DNA of 64,000 bases from Pyrobaculum sp. 3827-6 (GCF_025641885.1 NZ_JAOTQN010000003.1:141015-205014); one strand, 5' to 3'. Counted from the first letter of the stretch, positions 1 to 8,540 are shown. Numbers and translations are program-made. Notes: a model not told the origin generated them from the letters alone.

Positions 1-366
1 CTTAGCCTGTTGCTTCGAGGCCTCGGTGTGGATGCGGCTCAGCCTCTCGTATATGTCCAGGAGCAGGCTCATCGACCTTAGATGCTCGATCATCTCCGGG
101 GCAGACAGCTTCTCGATCTCTCTCCCCAGCTGGAGTATCTTGTCGAATACAATTCTCCTCACCTCTCTCAGCTGGACAACCTCCACGGCTTGTTGTGCCT
201 CTTCCTCGGTCTTTACGAGTACAACGGTGCGTTCGCAGTTTGCGCAGTAGAGCTCCCCGGTTTTGAGTCTGACTAATACAGTGCCGCAGACTGGGCATGT
301 GTAGGATGTGAGGGTAGCCCCCGCCCTCACCAACTGGGCTATTTTCTTGACGACGTCTTTCTCCAC
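1..366 (-). CDS. Zinc-ribbon protein of the SSSCA1/autoantigen p27 family (3' end cut by window)
   Basis: A GTG start at 366 opens a minus-strand frame that is still open at base 1, so 122 residues are visible and the C-terminus is missing. The N-terminal third has a four-cysteine ribbon (TCPVCGTVL...YCANCERTV), followed by a charged helical region. This layout matches the small Sjogren/scleroderma autoantigen 1-type archaeal proteins, whose function is unknown. The frame has no ATG. The GTG was chosen because it lies 23.5 nt from the centre of the TTTATAAA box at 386-393, as expected for a leaderless transcript. It is divergent from the kinase-like gene and shares that box. Confidence 0.75.
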   Translation of the reverse strand, partial: MEKDVVKKIAQLVRAGATLTSYTCPVCGTVLVRLKTGELYCANCERTVVLVKTEEEAQQAVEVVQLREVRRIVFDKILQLGREIEKLSAPEMIEHLRSMSLLLDIYERLSRIHTEASKQQAK

Positions 367-385
367 GATGTACTCCCTCCATGTG

Positions 386-393
386 TTTATAAA
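386..393. promoter_or_regulatory. Shared palindromic TATA box between GTG 366 (-) and GTG 413 (+)
   Basis: TTTATAAA is self-complementary and centred at 389.5, exactly the midpoint of the two start codons, 23.5 nt from each. The starts are 47 nt apart. No second TATA-like box is seen for either gene, so the one box probably drives both leaderless transcripts. Confidence 0.65.
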
Positions 394-412
394 ATTCTTG
401 CTACGGAGTTAT

Positions 413-1096
413 GTGCCGGACAGCGCGGCGGTTCTGCTCCTCCACACTCTGGGAGGCGGGGTTAGGCACGTGGCTTCTGTGCTTCTCCAGATAGAGGAGC
501 TACAGCTAGAGGTTCTAGAGGGGGGCTCGGTGATGCTTAACGGCTTTTACGTAGTGGGTAAGGGCACCAACAGCGTTGTGTATAGGTGTAGGCCTAGGCT
601 TGGGGGCTTTGACTTGGCGTGTAAGATCAGGCGCGGCGACTCTACGAGGCCCTCGCTGGCTCAAGAGGGGCAACTTCTCCACATTGCCAACTCCGTGGGC
701 GTGGGGCCCAGGCTCTATACATACAGCAGAGACGTAATTGCCTACCGATATATAGACGGGGTGCCGCTGGAAAAGTGGTGGGACAGCGCGGGGAGTAAGC
801 AGAGGAGGTATCTCGTCGAGGATTTGCTGACTCAAGCCTTTAGACTCGACGCCGCCGGCGTTTCTCACAACGAGTTGTCTAGACTGGAGAGGCACGTGAT
901 CGTCGAGGGTGGGCGGCCTGTCATTATCGATTTCGAATCGGCGACTCTCGGCGGCGGCAGAAATGTCACCCAGGTGGCAAGCGGCTTGATGCGCCTAGGC
1001 TTGAAGCCGCCTGTAGATGCCTTGAGGAGGTACAAGTCTTGTATGTGCCGCGACGCCCTCGACGAGGTCTTAAGAGGTTTTCTTAGCCAGCTCTAG
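413..1096 (+). CDS. RIO/Bud32-like protein kinase fold protein
   Basis: The product has kinase-fold signatures: a glycine loop (VGKGTNSVVY), an invariant-type lysine (LACKIRR), a catalytic-loop region (HNELSRLERHVIV) and a metal-binding region (VIIDFES). The usual HxD catalytic aspartate reads HNE, and DFG reads DFE, so activity is uncertain. The first 50 or so residues before the glycine loop could be a small winged-helix domain as in RIO2, which is an inference. GTG 413 was chosen (227 aa) because it sits 23.5 nt after the TATA centre. An in-frame ATG at 368 lies upstream of the TATA box. The 3' end overlaps the convergent PUA gene by 27 bp. Confidence 0.65.
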   Translation: MPDSAAVLLLHTLGGGVRHVASVLLQIEELQLEVLEGGSVMLNGFYVVGKGTNSVVYRCRPRLGGFDLACKIRRGDSTRPSLAQEGQLLHIANSVGVGPRLYTYSRDVIAYRYIDGVPLEKWWDSAGSKQRRYLVEDLLTQAFRLDAAGVSHNELSRLERHVIVEGGRPVIIDFESATLGGGRNVTQVASGLMRLGLKPPVDALRRYKSCMCRDALDEVLRGFLSQL

Positions 1097-1588
1097 CGAG
1101 GCCCGCCAAATGCGGTCTCCCAGGTAGTGTACATTCAGCAGTACCTTCCCCTTCTCCATCTGCTGGATCTCTCCGCTGGAGTGGAGGGCGACGGCTATCG
1201 CAATAGCGCGGCCCTTCTCGTCAACAACAAAGACTGTATCCCCCTTGTTAAACTCTCCCTCTAGTTTTTTTATCCCAGGCCGCATTACATCTGCGCCGTC
1301 TATAATCCTCTTCACGGCCCCTGCGTCTACCACAGCCTTGGGGAGGGGCGGTAGCAACGCCCCCTTTGGTGATTTGTGAATTAGATATAACGAGGGTATT
1401 ATGAACTCGCCCAGGTCTTTAACGGATACCTTAGAGAGGAGGGGCTCGCCGTCTACAAGTATTATGGATTCTTTCTCAGTCAACGGGACTATTTCAACAG
1501 TATCTACATTACTCATTATCGGCGCCGCGAATTTGTGGGACTCGCGTAGCTCCTTTATCTCCCTGTTGCTCAACCTTATCCTCCTCAC
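1070..1588 (-). CDS. PUA-domain RNA-binding protein, MCT-1/Tma20-like
   Basis: The 172-residue protein ends in a PUA domain (about residues 85-165: VVDAGAVKRIIDGADVMRPGI, then FNKGDTVFVVDEKGRAIAIAVAL). The N-terminal half matches archaeal proteins related to the translation-associated MCT-1/Tma20 family. Such proteins bind structured RNA, and the family is linked to ribosome recycling and initiation in eukaryotes; its archaeal role is inferred. GTG 1588 lies about 24 nt from a TTAAAAT box near 1612, so the message is probably leaderless. It is convergent with the kinase-like gene, with tails overlapping by 27 bp. Confidence 0.75.
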   Translation of the reverse strand: MRRIRLSNREIKELRESHKFAAPIMSNVDTVEIVPLTEKESIILVDGEPLLSKVSVKDLGEFIIPSLYLIHKSPKGALLPPLPKAVVDAGAVKRIIDGADVMRPGIKKLEGEFNKGDTVFVVDEKGRAIAIAVALHSSGEIQQMEKGKVLLNVHYLGDRIWRASLELAKKTS

Positions 1589-1633
1589 AAGCGTACCACT
1601 TCCAGAAAGTTAAAATTGTTGAGCCGGCGTAGA

Positions 1634-1684
1634 TCTGTGCATGAATATCTCGTCACTGATTGGCCTTGCCGGGTCTCTTCACCG
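1634..1684 (-). ncRNA. Candidate C/D box sRNA (weak D box)
   Basis: On the minus strand the order is box C-like GTGAAGA (1682-1676), 12 nt, CCAA in the D' place, 3 nt, box C'-like GTGACGA (1656-1650), 12 nt, then CAGA (1637-1634) where CTGA is expected. This C-12-4-3-C'-12-D geometry is the same as in the stronger sRNA at 38164. A TTTAAA box at 1705-1710 lies about 24 nt upstream of its predicted 5' end. The non-canonical D box is a real weakness, so this is only a candidate. Confidence 0.35.
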
Positions 1685-1736
1685 TTTTGATAGCCACAAA
1701 ATCTTTTAAATATTCACGCACTCCCAATTACTGGAG

Positions 1737-2489
1737 ATGGGAAGTAAGTTGATAGAAGCCACAGTAAATATAGTTAGGAGTAGGGGGGAGCAACTGTTCA
1801 TAGACGTCAGTAGGCCCTACGCCTATACATTAGTAGCGAAATTTGACAGGTATAAGTACATAATGAGGATTGCGCCTGACGCGGATCAAGTTTCGCAGAG
1901 CTCGCTAAAGGATCTTAAACTCCTCAGTATGTACACCGACGCGGCTAGTATATGTGTGGTGTCTACCGTCAAGTCTCAAGTTTTGCAACGCGGCGTTGTC
2001 CACATAAAGGACAGCGTGGTCTTTATGTCTCTGGCAACGTTCACCGACGTGTTAGAGGGCAGAGAACCTGTATATAAGCTAAGCCGCGGCATCATCACAG
2101 CCTCGATAGATGGAGAGAAGCTGAGGGAGAGGAGGCAGAAGATGGGTATGAGTCTAGGCGCGCTGGCGCACAGCCTCGGCGTGACGAGAGAGACTGTGTA
2201 CCGCTACGAGCGCGGCGAGATAGAGGCGCCGCTGAGAGTCGCCGAGAGGCTGGCTTCTATATTCGGCGACGATATTATGAAGAAGATAGAGGTGGGCGAG
2301 AAGCCAAGGGCCACACCTGAGGAGCTGGCTAGTAGGCAGATCTCTCCAAATACATATAAGCTCGTCGAGTCACATCCAGACGCCATTAAACACGACGGCA
2401 GGACCATATTCATTACCTCAGATCGTGAAAGGCTTAGAAAAACTATTGAGCTGGCGCAGGCGCTTAGCGCAGAGGTGGACAAGGCGTGA
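1737..2489 (+). CDS. XRE-family HTH transcriptional regulator (COG1395 type)
   Basis: This 250-residue protein has an N-terminal domain of about 120 residues of unknown fold. A clear Cro/CI-type helix-turn-helix follows at about residues 126-180 (LRERRQKMGMSLGALAHSLG, then VTRETVYRYERGEIEAP), and then an acidic tail. This matches a conserved archaeal regulator family whose targets are unknown. The ATG at 1737 is preceded by GGAG; a TTTTAAATATT box at 1704-1714 lies about 29 nt upstream, leaving a leader of a few nucleotides. It is first in a run with trm1, and the genes overlap by GTGA. Confidence 0.8.
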   Translation: MGSKLIEATVNIVRSRGEQLFIDVSRPYAYTLVAKFDRYKYIMRIAPDADQVSQSSLKDLKLLSMYTDAASICVVSTVKSQVLQRGVVHIKDSVVFMSLATFTDVLEGREPVYKLSRGIITASIDGEKLRERRQKMGMSLGALAHSLGVTRETVYRYERGEIEAPLRVAERLASIFGDDIMKKIEVGEKPRATPEELASRQISPNTYKLVESHPDAIKHDGRTIFITSDRERLRKTIELAQALSAEVDKA

Positions 2490-3565
2490 GGCACCTAGCT
2501 TTGAGGAGGGAGGGCGCCGTGGAGTTCTACACTCCAGATCCCGAGAAGTACGGCGGCATATACTCGGCGCCGGTTTTTTACAACCCAGCTATGGAGAAGA
2601 ACAGGACTCTCTCCGTGTTGATACTAAAGGCGTACGGCAAGACCGGCCTCACCGTATGTGAGCCGCTCAGTGGGACGGGGATCAGGGGGATTAGATACGC
2701 CGTGGAGAGCGGAGCCGTCGGCAGACTGGTGCTTAACGACATATCCAAAGAAGCGACTGAGCTCATTAAGAAGAACCTAGAGATAAACGGTGTCGACGCC
2801 GAGGTATATAATGAAGATGCCAACGTCTTGTTGCATAGGCTGAGGGATACCTGCGACATGGTGGATATAGATCCCTTCGGCTCCCCCGCTCCGTTTATGC
2901 AGGCGGCCTTCAGAGCCTTGAGGGAGGAGGGACTTATCTGCGCCACAGCCACCGACACGGCGGTCTTGGTTGGGCGCTATCCGCGAAAATGCCTAAGGAG
3001 GTACGGCTCTGTGGCGTTTAGGACCCCCTTCTATATAGAGGTGGGTCTTAGAAACTTAATCGGGTTCGTGGCTAGGGTCGCCGCGTCGGAGGACTACAAA
3101 ATAGAGCCGCTGATGTCTTACTGGGAGGGCCACTACTTCAGATTCTGCGCATACGCCGTCAGGGGGGCCAGAGACGCCGACGACAACTTCCGCAACATCG
3201 GCTACCTCGAGTACAGAGGTGGGCTGAGGAGGGTAACTACGCGGCCCGGCGCGAGCTACCTGGGGCCTCTGTGGATAGGACCCATGGGGGAGCCGCTGAT
3301 TATATACAAAATGGCGGAGTTCGGACCTCACCAAGATTTCCTGAAACTACTGGCTGTGGAGTACTCCGTGGCCGCCCCTTGGTACTACAGAATGCCTGAA
3401 TTCGCTGTGGGTGGCAGGAGCGTAACTCTGAAAGAGGCGTTGAAGATCCTCAGGGAAGCAGGTATATACTCAACTGCGACGCACATGTCTCCAGATGGTT
3501 TTAAAACCGATTCCGGCTACGGCGAGGTGGCGAGGGTGCTGAAAACATATAACTACGCCACTTAG
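2486..3565 (+). CDS. trm1: tRNA (guanine-26-N2)-dimethyltransferase
   Basis: The protein is a full-length (359 aa) Trm1. It has a SAM-binding Rossmann segment (VCEPLSGTGIRGIRYA), an acidic motif (LVLNDISKEA) and the catalytic DIDPFGSPAPF motif near residue 130, followed by the C-terminal Trm1 domain. The enzyme makes m2,2G26 in tRNA, a hinge modification important at high temperature. The GTG start overlaps the stop of the XRE regulator gene (GTGA), which implies translational coupling. The TTRRP-type C-terminal region contains THMSPDGFKTD, typical of the family. Confidence 0.93.
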   Translation: MRHLALRREGAVEFYTPDPEKYGGIYSAPVFYNPAMEKNRTLSVLILKAYGKTGLTVCEPLSGTGIRGIRYAVESGAVGRLVLNDISKEATELIKKNLEINGVDAEVYNEDANVLLHRLRDTCDMVDIDPFGSPAPFMQAAFRALREEGLICATATDTAVLVGRYPRKCLRRYGSVAFRTPFYIEVGLRNLIGFVARVAASEDYKIEPLMSYWEGHYFRFCAYAVRGARDADDNFRNIGYLEYRGGLRRVTTRPGASYLGPLWIGPMGEPLIIYKMAEFGPHQDFLKLLAVEYSVAAPWYYRMPEFAVGGRSVTLKEALKILREAGIYSTATHMSPDGFKTDSGYGEVARVLKTYNYAT

Positions 3566-3572
3566 AGACTTC

Positions 3573-4082
3573 GTGGCTGATGTAGTAGCTGTAGCTGGAC
3601 TCCCCGGGGCGGGGAAGACTACACTGGCTAGGTTAATTGAGAAGATGGGGTACAGCTACTACAGCTTGGGCGACGTGGTTAGGCTAGACGCTCAGAGGCG
3701 TGGGTACACGCCTGACAAGGCGGCGGTAACTCTGCGCCTAGAAATGGGGAGAAGGGCCGTGGTAAACATACTCCTAAAAAACGTCAAGCCTGGCGGAAAG
3801 ATTGTAATCGACGGCGTGAGGAGCCTAGAGGAGGTTGAGGCCATCGAGGAGCACCTAGGCCCCACCTTTCTCATATACGTAGTCGCCTCTAGAAGAACGA
3901 GGTATCAGAGACTCGCGGCGAGGGGGAGGAGCGACGACCCGGCTGTTTATTCCCAATTCCTCCTAAGAGATCTCAGAGAGTTGAGGTTCGGCCTCGCGGA
4001 TCTCCTCGCCAGGGCCGACTACATCGTTGTCAACGAGAAGCCTATTGAGGAGCTTGAACGCGAGTTAAGAAGCGTGTTATGA
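3573..4082 (+). CDS. UPF0200 P-loop nucleotide kinase, dephospho-CoA kinase-like
   Basis: The 169-residue P-loop NTPase has a Walker A at the N-terminus (AGLPGAGKTTLA), a nucleotide-binding IDGVRSLEEVE segment near residue 80 and a lid-like RRTRYQRLAARGRSDDP segment. It fits the archaeal UPF0200 group, whose closest characterised relatives are dephospho-CoA and adenylate kinases; the substrate is unknown. GTG 3573 begins 7 nt after the trm1 stop. The 3' end overlaps the UPF0201 gene by ATGA, so the four genes from 1737 form an operon. Confidence 0.75.
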   Translation: MADVVAVAGLPGAGKTTLARLIEKMGYSYYSLGDVVRLDAQRRGYTPDKAAVTLRLEMGRRAVVNILLKNVKPGGKIVIDGVRSLEEVEAIEEHLGPTFLIYVVASRRTRYQRLAARGRSDDPAVYSQFLLRDLRELRFGLADLLARADYIVVNEKPIEELERELRSVL

Positions 4083-4510
4083 GAGTCGAGGCGGTGGTTG
4101 AGGTAAGGCTGACCGAAGACAAGAACAAAGTTTTGAAGGCGCTGGAAAACGTATTCACCCCCACCTATATAGAGGAGAGGAGGGGAGACACCGGAGTAGT
4201 TCTAGTCGCTACGTGCGATGGGAGTGGGTGTCTTGAAAAGATGAGGGGGGCCATCTGGCGCCAGGGGATACAAGACGCGGCGAGGAGCGTGATCTCCAGG
4301 GGGATAGTCAGCGAGGACACGGTAGTATTTTCAATTAATAAACAGGCGGCGTATGTGGGCGTTGTTAGTTTCGTCACAGAGCCGGGGGAGTCCCCCCTAG
4401 GCCCCATAACTTTTACCGTGAGGACGAGAGATGTGCGTCAATTTCTCGACTGGCTGGCGCCGCGGACTTACAGAGGCAAGGTGTACTACCAAGCCCCTCC
4501 CCCCGATTAG
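4079..4510 (+). CDS. UPF0201 family protein
   Basis: The 143-residue alpha/beta protein begins MRVEAVVEVRLTEDKNKV. It matches the archaeal UPF0201/COG1325 family, which has an RNA-binding-like fold, no known function, and is sometimes encoded near RNA-processing genes. ATG 4079 overlaps the previous stop (ATGA). Its last 98 bp are antisense to the 3' end of the convergent Trm11-like gene, an unusually long coding overlap. Confidence 0.75.
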   Translation: MRVEAVVEVRLTEDKNKVLKALENVFTPTYIEERRGDTGVVLVATCDGSGCLEKMRGAIWRQGIQDAARSVISRGIVSEDTVVFSINKQAAYVGVVSFVTEPGESPLGPITFTVRTRDVRQFLDWLAPRTYRGKVYYQAPPPD

Positions 4511-5189
4511 AAACTCTCCATATATACACCACCCGGTAGAGGCCGCCGTGGAGATACATAACACAGCTCCTCAGAGCAGGCATGTCCACATATATGGGAG
4601 AGGCGAAGACCACGTAACCTCCCCTCTTTACAACTCTAGAGGCCACCTCGGCGAACTCCTGTATAAGAGCTCTTATCTCCAACTCTGACTTCGCCAGCCG
4701 GCCGTAGGGCGGATCGCCCACAGCGGCGTCAAGACCCCCCCTAAGCGGGGGGAGAACCGCGTTGGCCTGCGCCACGTCGCCAGACGTATTACGCCTAGCC
4801 ATGAACAGGGCCTCCAAGTCCAGGTCCGTCCCAACCACGTAGCCCCCCACCCTCTCGACCTCGTGCGCCACGGCGCCCGTGCCCACGAACGGCTCCCAGA
4901 TCCTACTCCCCTCTGCCACCCGGGCCAGGTTAACCATGAGCCTGGCTGTTATGTAGTCCAGCGTCTTGGTAGACCTCTCGATCTGCGGCTTCTCTTTCCT
5001 AATCCTCTCCCCATTTACTGACTTAGCCAAGGAAGCCCTCTTGAAAATTTCACAACTAGGACAGGTAAATACCGCGTAGCGCGCGCCTACCTCAGCCGGC
5101 TCGCACCTGCCTATCTCCGCCAGCGCCATCGCCTCCTCGCGCGCGAGGCACGGGTATCTCTGCCCCAGCTCCACCACACAGATCTCCAT
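4413..5189 (-). CDS. Trm11-like tRNA (guanine-N2) methyltransferase
   Basis: The SAM-dependent methylase has a cofactor motif (IWEPFVGTGAVAHEVERVGGYVVG), an acidic residue in TDLDLEAL and the N-methylase catalytic motif DPPYG near residue 160. This is the pattern of archaeal Trm-G10/Trm11 enzymes that methylate G10 of tRNA. At 258 residues it lacks a recognisable THUMP domain, having instead a short N-terminal region with a CPSC pair. ATG 5189 shares one base with the stop region of DUF373. The last 32 or so codons are antisense to the UPF0201 gene. Confidence 0.72.
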   Translation of the reverse strand: MEICVVELGQRYPCLAREEAMALAEIGRCEPAEVGARYAVFTCPSCEIFKRASLAKSVNGERIRKEKPQIERSTKTLDYITARLMVNLARVAEGSRIWEPFVGTGAVAHEVERVGGYVVGTDLDLEALFMARRNTSGDVAQANAVLPPLRGGLDAAVGDPPYGRLAKSELEIRALIQEFAEVASRVVKRGGYVVFASPIYVDMPALRSCVMYLHGGLYRVVYIWRVSNRGEGLGSTPCLCKSAAPASREIDAHLSSSR

Positions 5190-6184
5190 TACCTCTCTAA
5201 AACACGCCTAGCGATATAAACCGCCACCACGATGAGAAACACCGCGGCTAGAAACTCGCCGATAGCCGTCAACACCTCTACGAGATTACCCCCCTGTTTG
5301 GTAATAACTGGGAAGAGGAGGTGAAAGAAGGAGAAGGTTACGCCCCCCGCCACTATACCGCCGTACTTAATTTTCTTGTTTATTATATACGCCTCACTTA
5401 CATAGGACACGTAGGGAATGACTACGACCGCTAACAGTACGTAGCTAGGTATTATCTGCACTCCTAGAAAGAGAGACGCCAGGTAGATAACTACTATAAA
5501 CATAGATACCACCGTTATGATAAAAGTCACTTCATATCTCTTTAATACATCTCTAAGAAAATCATAAATACCGAATCCATATATCATTATAAAGAAAGCC
5601 ATAAATAAAAATACAATATTTATCATGTATCTAATAATTTCTATGTTAAAAGTATTTCCAAAAAGTAGGATAAAGATTAGAAGCGCAGGTATGCCCACGG
5701 TGTATCTGCGATACTCCGGCTCTTTAACAGCCTTGTTTAGATAGTATCTAAAAAGCGTGACCGTCTCCTCGACGCCTCTCGCCTGTTTCACCACTACTCT
5801 ATAGACAGACATCACAGGCCTCTTCGACTGAATTGCTGGAATCGCCGCCTCGTCGCTGGGCCCGTCAGAGACGAAATAAATAGCATCCGCGTCGTACAGC
5901 GCCAACACCTGCTCCAACTCCTTAACCACAACTACATCAGCCACCGCCGGATCTGGAGAGCCGCTGATCACAGCCACATTTGTGTTCTCAACTCCATATT
6001 CAGAGGTCAGCCTATCGTATATCTTCACGGCGGCGAACACGGCGTTTGCATCTGAGTCGTCCGGGTTTGCCAGTATATACCTAATTGCCAGCCTCAACAC
6101 CTCGTCTCTCCCTACAACAGGCGTCTCAAATCCCTGGGCCTTTAAATCGCCGTCTCTATCGACGTATAAAACAAGAACACGCAC
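5189..6184 (-). CDS. DUF373 family membrane protein
   Basis: The protein has a soluble alpha/beta N-terminal domain (residues 1-155) that starts MRVLVLYVDRDGDLKA and contains YFVSDGPSDEAAIPAI. About six transmembrane helices follow, up to residue 327. This is the layout of the archaeal DUF373/COG2237 family, whose function is unknown. GTG 6184 overlaps the last base of the upstream coiled-coil gene's stop codon (TAGTG), so the two are co-transcribed and probably coupled. Transmembrane codons are AT-rich compared with neighbours. Confidence 0.82.
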   Translation of the reverse strand: MRVLVLYVDRDGDLKAQGFETPVVGRDEVLRLAIRYILANPDDSDANAVFAAVKIYDRLTSEYGVENTNVAVISGSPDPAVADVVVVKELEQVLALYDADAIYFVSDGPSDEAAIPAIQSKRPVMSVYRVVVKQARGVEETVTLFRYYLNKAVKEPEYRRYTVGIPALLIFILLFGNTFNIEIIRYMINIVFLFMAFFIMIYGFGIYDFLRDVLKRYEVTFIITVVSMFIVVIYLASLFLGVQIIPSYVLLAVVVIPYVSYVSEAYIINKKIKYGGIVAGGVTFSFFHLLFPVITKQGGNLVEVLTAIGEFLAAVFLIVVAVYIARRVLER

Positions 6185-7173
6185 TACTCTTCCGGCAGAT
6201 ACCCAGCCTCTATCAATATCTTAATTTCGTCATGAGTCAACCTCTCTCCATTTAGCAACCTGTTATACAAGACCTCCGCCCTCTCCTTCAGAGACTCCAC
6301 CCGCTCCTCTCTCGCCCTAGCCCTCGCCTTGTTCCTCTCGGCGAGTTCTAAAGCCTTTAGCAGTACGTTGTATTTCTCCAGCTCCTCCTGGAGAGCCCTC
6401 CTCTTCTCTCTAAGCTCCTTCCGCTTCAGAGCCAGCTGTAGAATCTCCGACTTGATTTCCTCCCGGCGTTTTTTCAGCTCTTCTCTCCTCTCCTTCAGCT
6501 TCGCAAGCTCCTTGTACACCTCCTGTCTACTTGCCTTTAGCTGGGCCAGCTCTTGTTTTACAGTATTCAGATCTTGAACTAATCTAGCTATTTCGCTTCT
6601 AATGGCCTCTCTCTTGCTTTTAAATTCATCAATTTGAGACTTTAACTCAGCTATATGCGCCTTTATCTTCTCCATGGAGTCCGCCAGATTCAGCTCCTTC
6701 TCTATCTCACTTATGTACTTGATAAACTGCCTCTCCCACTCGGGGTTTGTAGGCGAGGTTTCGAAGAAGTACTCAAGTTGTTCAATTATCCGCTTCAACT
6801 TATCCTTCTCAAGCGTCTTCCCCCCCGCATACTCATTTATTGTACTCAATAGATTTCTATAGATAACTAGTTTTTCTCTATATTTCTGCATAGTTATATT
6901 CATATTTAGTAATTCACTCCTAAGGCTTCTTATCTGGTTTATTATCTGACTCTTTCTCTCCACTAGGGAGCTTATCAACTCTCTAGTTTTCTGAAGCCGC
7001 CCCCTAGCGCCCTCGATATGCGACCTCACCTCGGCGAGCTCCTTCCGGATCTCCTCCAGCAGAGTTCTTTTGTTATTTATTTCGCTAGTGGTTTCGTCTA
7101 TCTGTCTCTGGACCTCGTCAATTCGAGAATTTATTTCACGGATTTTCTCAAGCAACTCTTCCTTACTAAGCAC
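6184..7173 (-). CDS. Archaeal coiled-coil protein (COG1340-like)
   Basis: Nearly all of the 329 residues fall in heptad-like Lys/Glu/Leu-rich helix (for example ELAKLKERREELKKRREEI), typical of the conserved archaeal coiled-coil family COG1340, for which no function is established. It lacks ATPase head motifs, so it is not an SMC/Rad50 protein. The gene is expressed from the shared box at 7194-7199: GTG 7173 is 23.5 nt from its centre. It is followed directly by DUF373. Confidence 0.78.
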   Translation of the reverse strand: MLSKEELLEKIREINSRIDEVQRQIDETTSEINNKRTLLEEIRKELAEVRSHIEGARGRLQKTRELISSLVERKSQIINQIRSLRSELLNMNITMQKYREKLVIYRNLLSTINEYAGGKTLEKDKLKRIIEQLEYFFETSPTNPEWERQFIKYISEIEKELNLADSMEKIKAHIAELKSQIDEFKSKREAIRSEIARLVQDLNTVKQELAQLKASRQEVYKELAKLKERREELKKRREEIKSEILQLALKRKELREKRRALQEELEKYNVLLKALELAERNKARARAREERVESLKERAEVLYNRLLNGERLTHDEIKILIEAGYLPEE

Positions 7174-7193
7174 GCCAATAGAAAACCCCTAAA

Positions 7194-7199
7194 TTTAAA
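7194..7199. promoter_or_regulatory. Shared palindromic TTTAAA box between GTG 7173 (-) and ATG 7220 (+)
   Basis: TTTAAA is centred at 7196.5, exactly midway between the two start codons (23.5 nt each), which are 47 nt apart. The flanks read AAA on the left and AAATC on the right, so no strong purine BRE favours one side. Confidence 0.65.
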
Positions 7200-7219
7200 A
7201 TCTTATATCCCGGCACCAC

Positions 7220-7993
7220 ATGCCTCCCTCGGCGTTTAGCCAAAAAGTAAAAATTAAAAATCACATATTACATATACACGTGAGTCATCAGCACGTGGCC
7301 ATATACATAGCTGGCGATATAATAGTCTCGGATAATCCAGGGGAGGCTATAAAGAAGTGGAGACTTATTTTTGGGCTTACGCAGACAGCCATAGCGACTA
7401 GGCTAAACACATCCCCCAGCGTTATTAGCGACTACGAGTCGGGCCGTAGGAAGTTCCCAGGCTCTAGATTCGTTAAGAAATTTGTACAGGCGCTAATAGA
7501 GACAGATCTAGAGAGGGGCGGCATGGTTATAAACCTCCTCGAGCGCCAGCTGTTAAAAGAGAAGTTCTGGATAGCGGTGCTCGATATGCGGGAATTCTCA
7601 GAGCCTGTGCCGGCTTCGGCTTTTCTACAGGCAATAGGGGCGGAGGTTGTGGTCCGCCCGCCCCCGGGCCTCGACATACACGGCTACACGGTCGTCGACA
7701 GCGTCAAGCTGGTGCTGGAGGTGCCCGCCGCCGAGTATGTCCGGCTTTATGGAAGTACGACTCAGCGCGCGGCGATATTTACAAAGGTATCCACCGGCCG
7801 CTCTCCGATGATAGCGATAAAGTCCATGTCCTCTGTCCTAAGTGTAAAGCCGTCGCTTGTGGTGCTCCACGGGCTGAGGCCCGACGCCATTGACCAACTC
7901 GCCGTGGAGATTGCAAAGAGAAGCCACATACCGCTTGCGACAACTACTATGAGTATTGAAAAGCTGATAGAGAACCTTAGACAGTTTAAGTAG
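7220..7993 (+). CDS. XRE-family HTH transcriptional regulator (COG1709 type)
   Basis: The 257-residue protein has a Cro/CI helix-turn-helix at about residues 40-90 (AIKKWRLIFGLTQTAIATRLN, then TSPSVISDYESGRRKFPG). A larger C-terminal domain of about 150 residues may sense a ligand. It matches a conserved archaeal predicted regulator family with unknown targets. ATG 7220 is leaderless relative to the shared TTTAAA box. Its stop TAG directly abuts the stop of the convergent L13e gene with no spacer. Confidence 0.8.
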   Translation: MPPSAFSQKVKIKNHILHIHVSHQHVAIYIAGDIIVSDNPGEAIKKWRLIFGLTQTAIATRLNTSPSVISDYESGRRKFPGSRFVKKFVQALIETDLERGGMVINLLERQLLKEKFWIAVLDMREFSEPVPASAFLQAIGAEVVVRPPPGLDIHGYTVVDSVKLVLEVPAAEYVRLYGSTTQRAAIFTKVSTGRSPMIAIKSMSSVLSVKPSLVVLHGLRPDAIDQLAVEIAKRSHIPLATTTMSIEKLIENLRQFK

Positions 7994-8467
7994 CTACTTC
8001 CGGTTTATAATTTTTGATATTCTCAATACGTTTCCTAATCCCTTCGTCGCCTCGTGCCTCTTCTTCAACGCCCTCTCCCTGGCCTTCTTCTTGAACTTGT
8101 AGTTGTGGGTCTCTCTGAGCTTCACAGAGGTCAGCCCTCTGGACGTCCTGCCGGCGGAGGTCAAGCCTCTGTACGCCCTCCCGCGCTTCCGCTTTATCTC
8201 CACTAGTTTTGGATACGTCGGCTCAGGCGGCGCGATCTTGCCCTCCAACACGTCGAGAAGCCACTTCCGTAGATTCTCCACGTTCTGAGGCCACGAGGAT
8301 CTCCTCCTCTCGTCCACCGGGATCCCCAGCAACCTAGCCTGATCAGCGTTTATGCCTACTGCGCGTAGCTCCTCAAGAGAGTAACCTCTGCCGGTCTTCC
8401 ACCTAGTCACGCCGCCTTGGGCTATCCTCGCGGGTATTTTCACAAGCGGCTTCGGCGCCTCGGTCAT
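7994..8467 (-). CDS. rpl13e: 50S ribosomal protein L13e
   Basis: A basic 157-residue protein beginning [20 protein letters not shown]. It has the L13e core ([41 protein letters not shown]) and a very basic Lys/Arg-rich C-terminal tail. L13e is a large-subunit protein shared by Crenarchaeota and eukaryotes and absent from most Euryarchaeota, which supports the lineage assignment. ATG 8467 was chosen over TTG 8470 because it lies 24.5 nt from the TTTATAAA box at 8488-8495. Confidence 0.92.
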   Translation of the reverse strand: MTEAPKPLVKIPARIAQGGVTRWKTGRGYSLEELRAVGINADQARLLGIPVDERRRSSWPQNVENLRKWLLDVLEGKIAPPEPTYPKLVEIKRKRGRAYRGLTSAGRTSRGLTSVKLRETHNYKFKKKARERALKKRHEATKGLGNVLRISKIINRK

Positions 8468-8540
8468 CAAGCCCTCTTATTGACCTCTTTATAAATCTTC
8501 ACACGCAACAAGCTTATTTACCGGTGCTATTCATCTGCTA

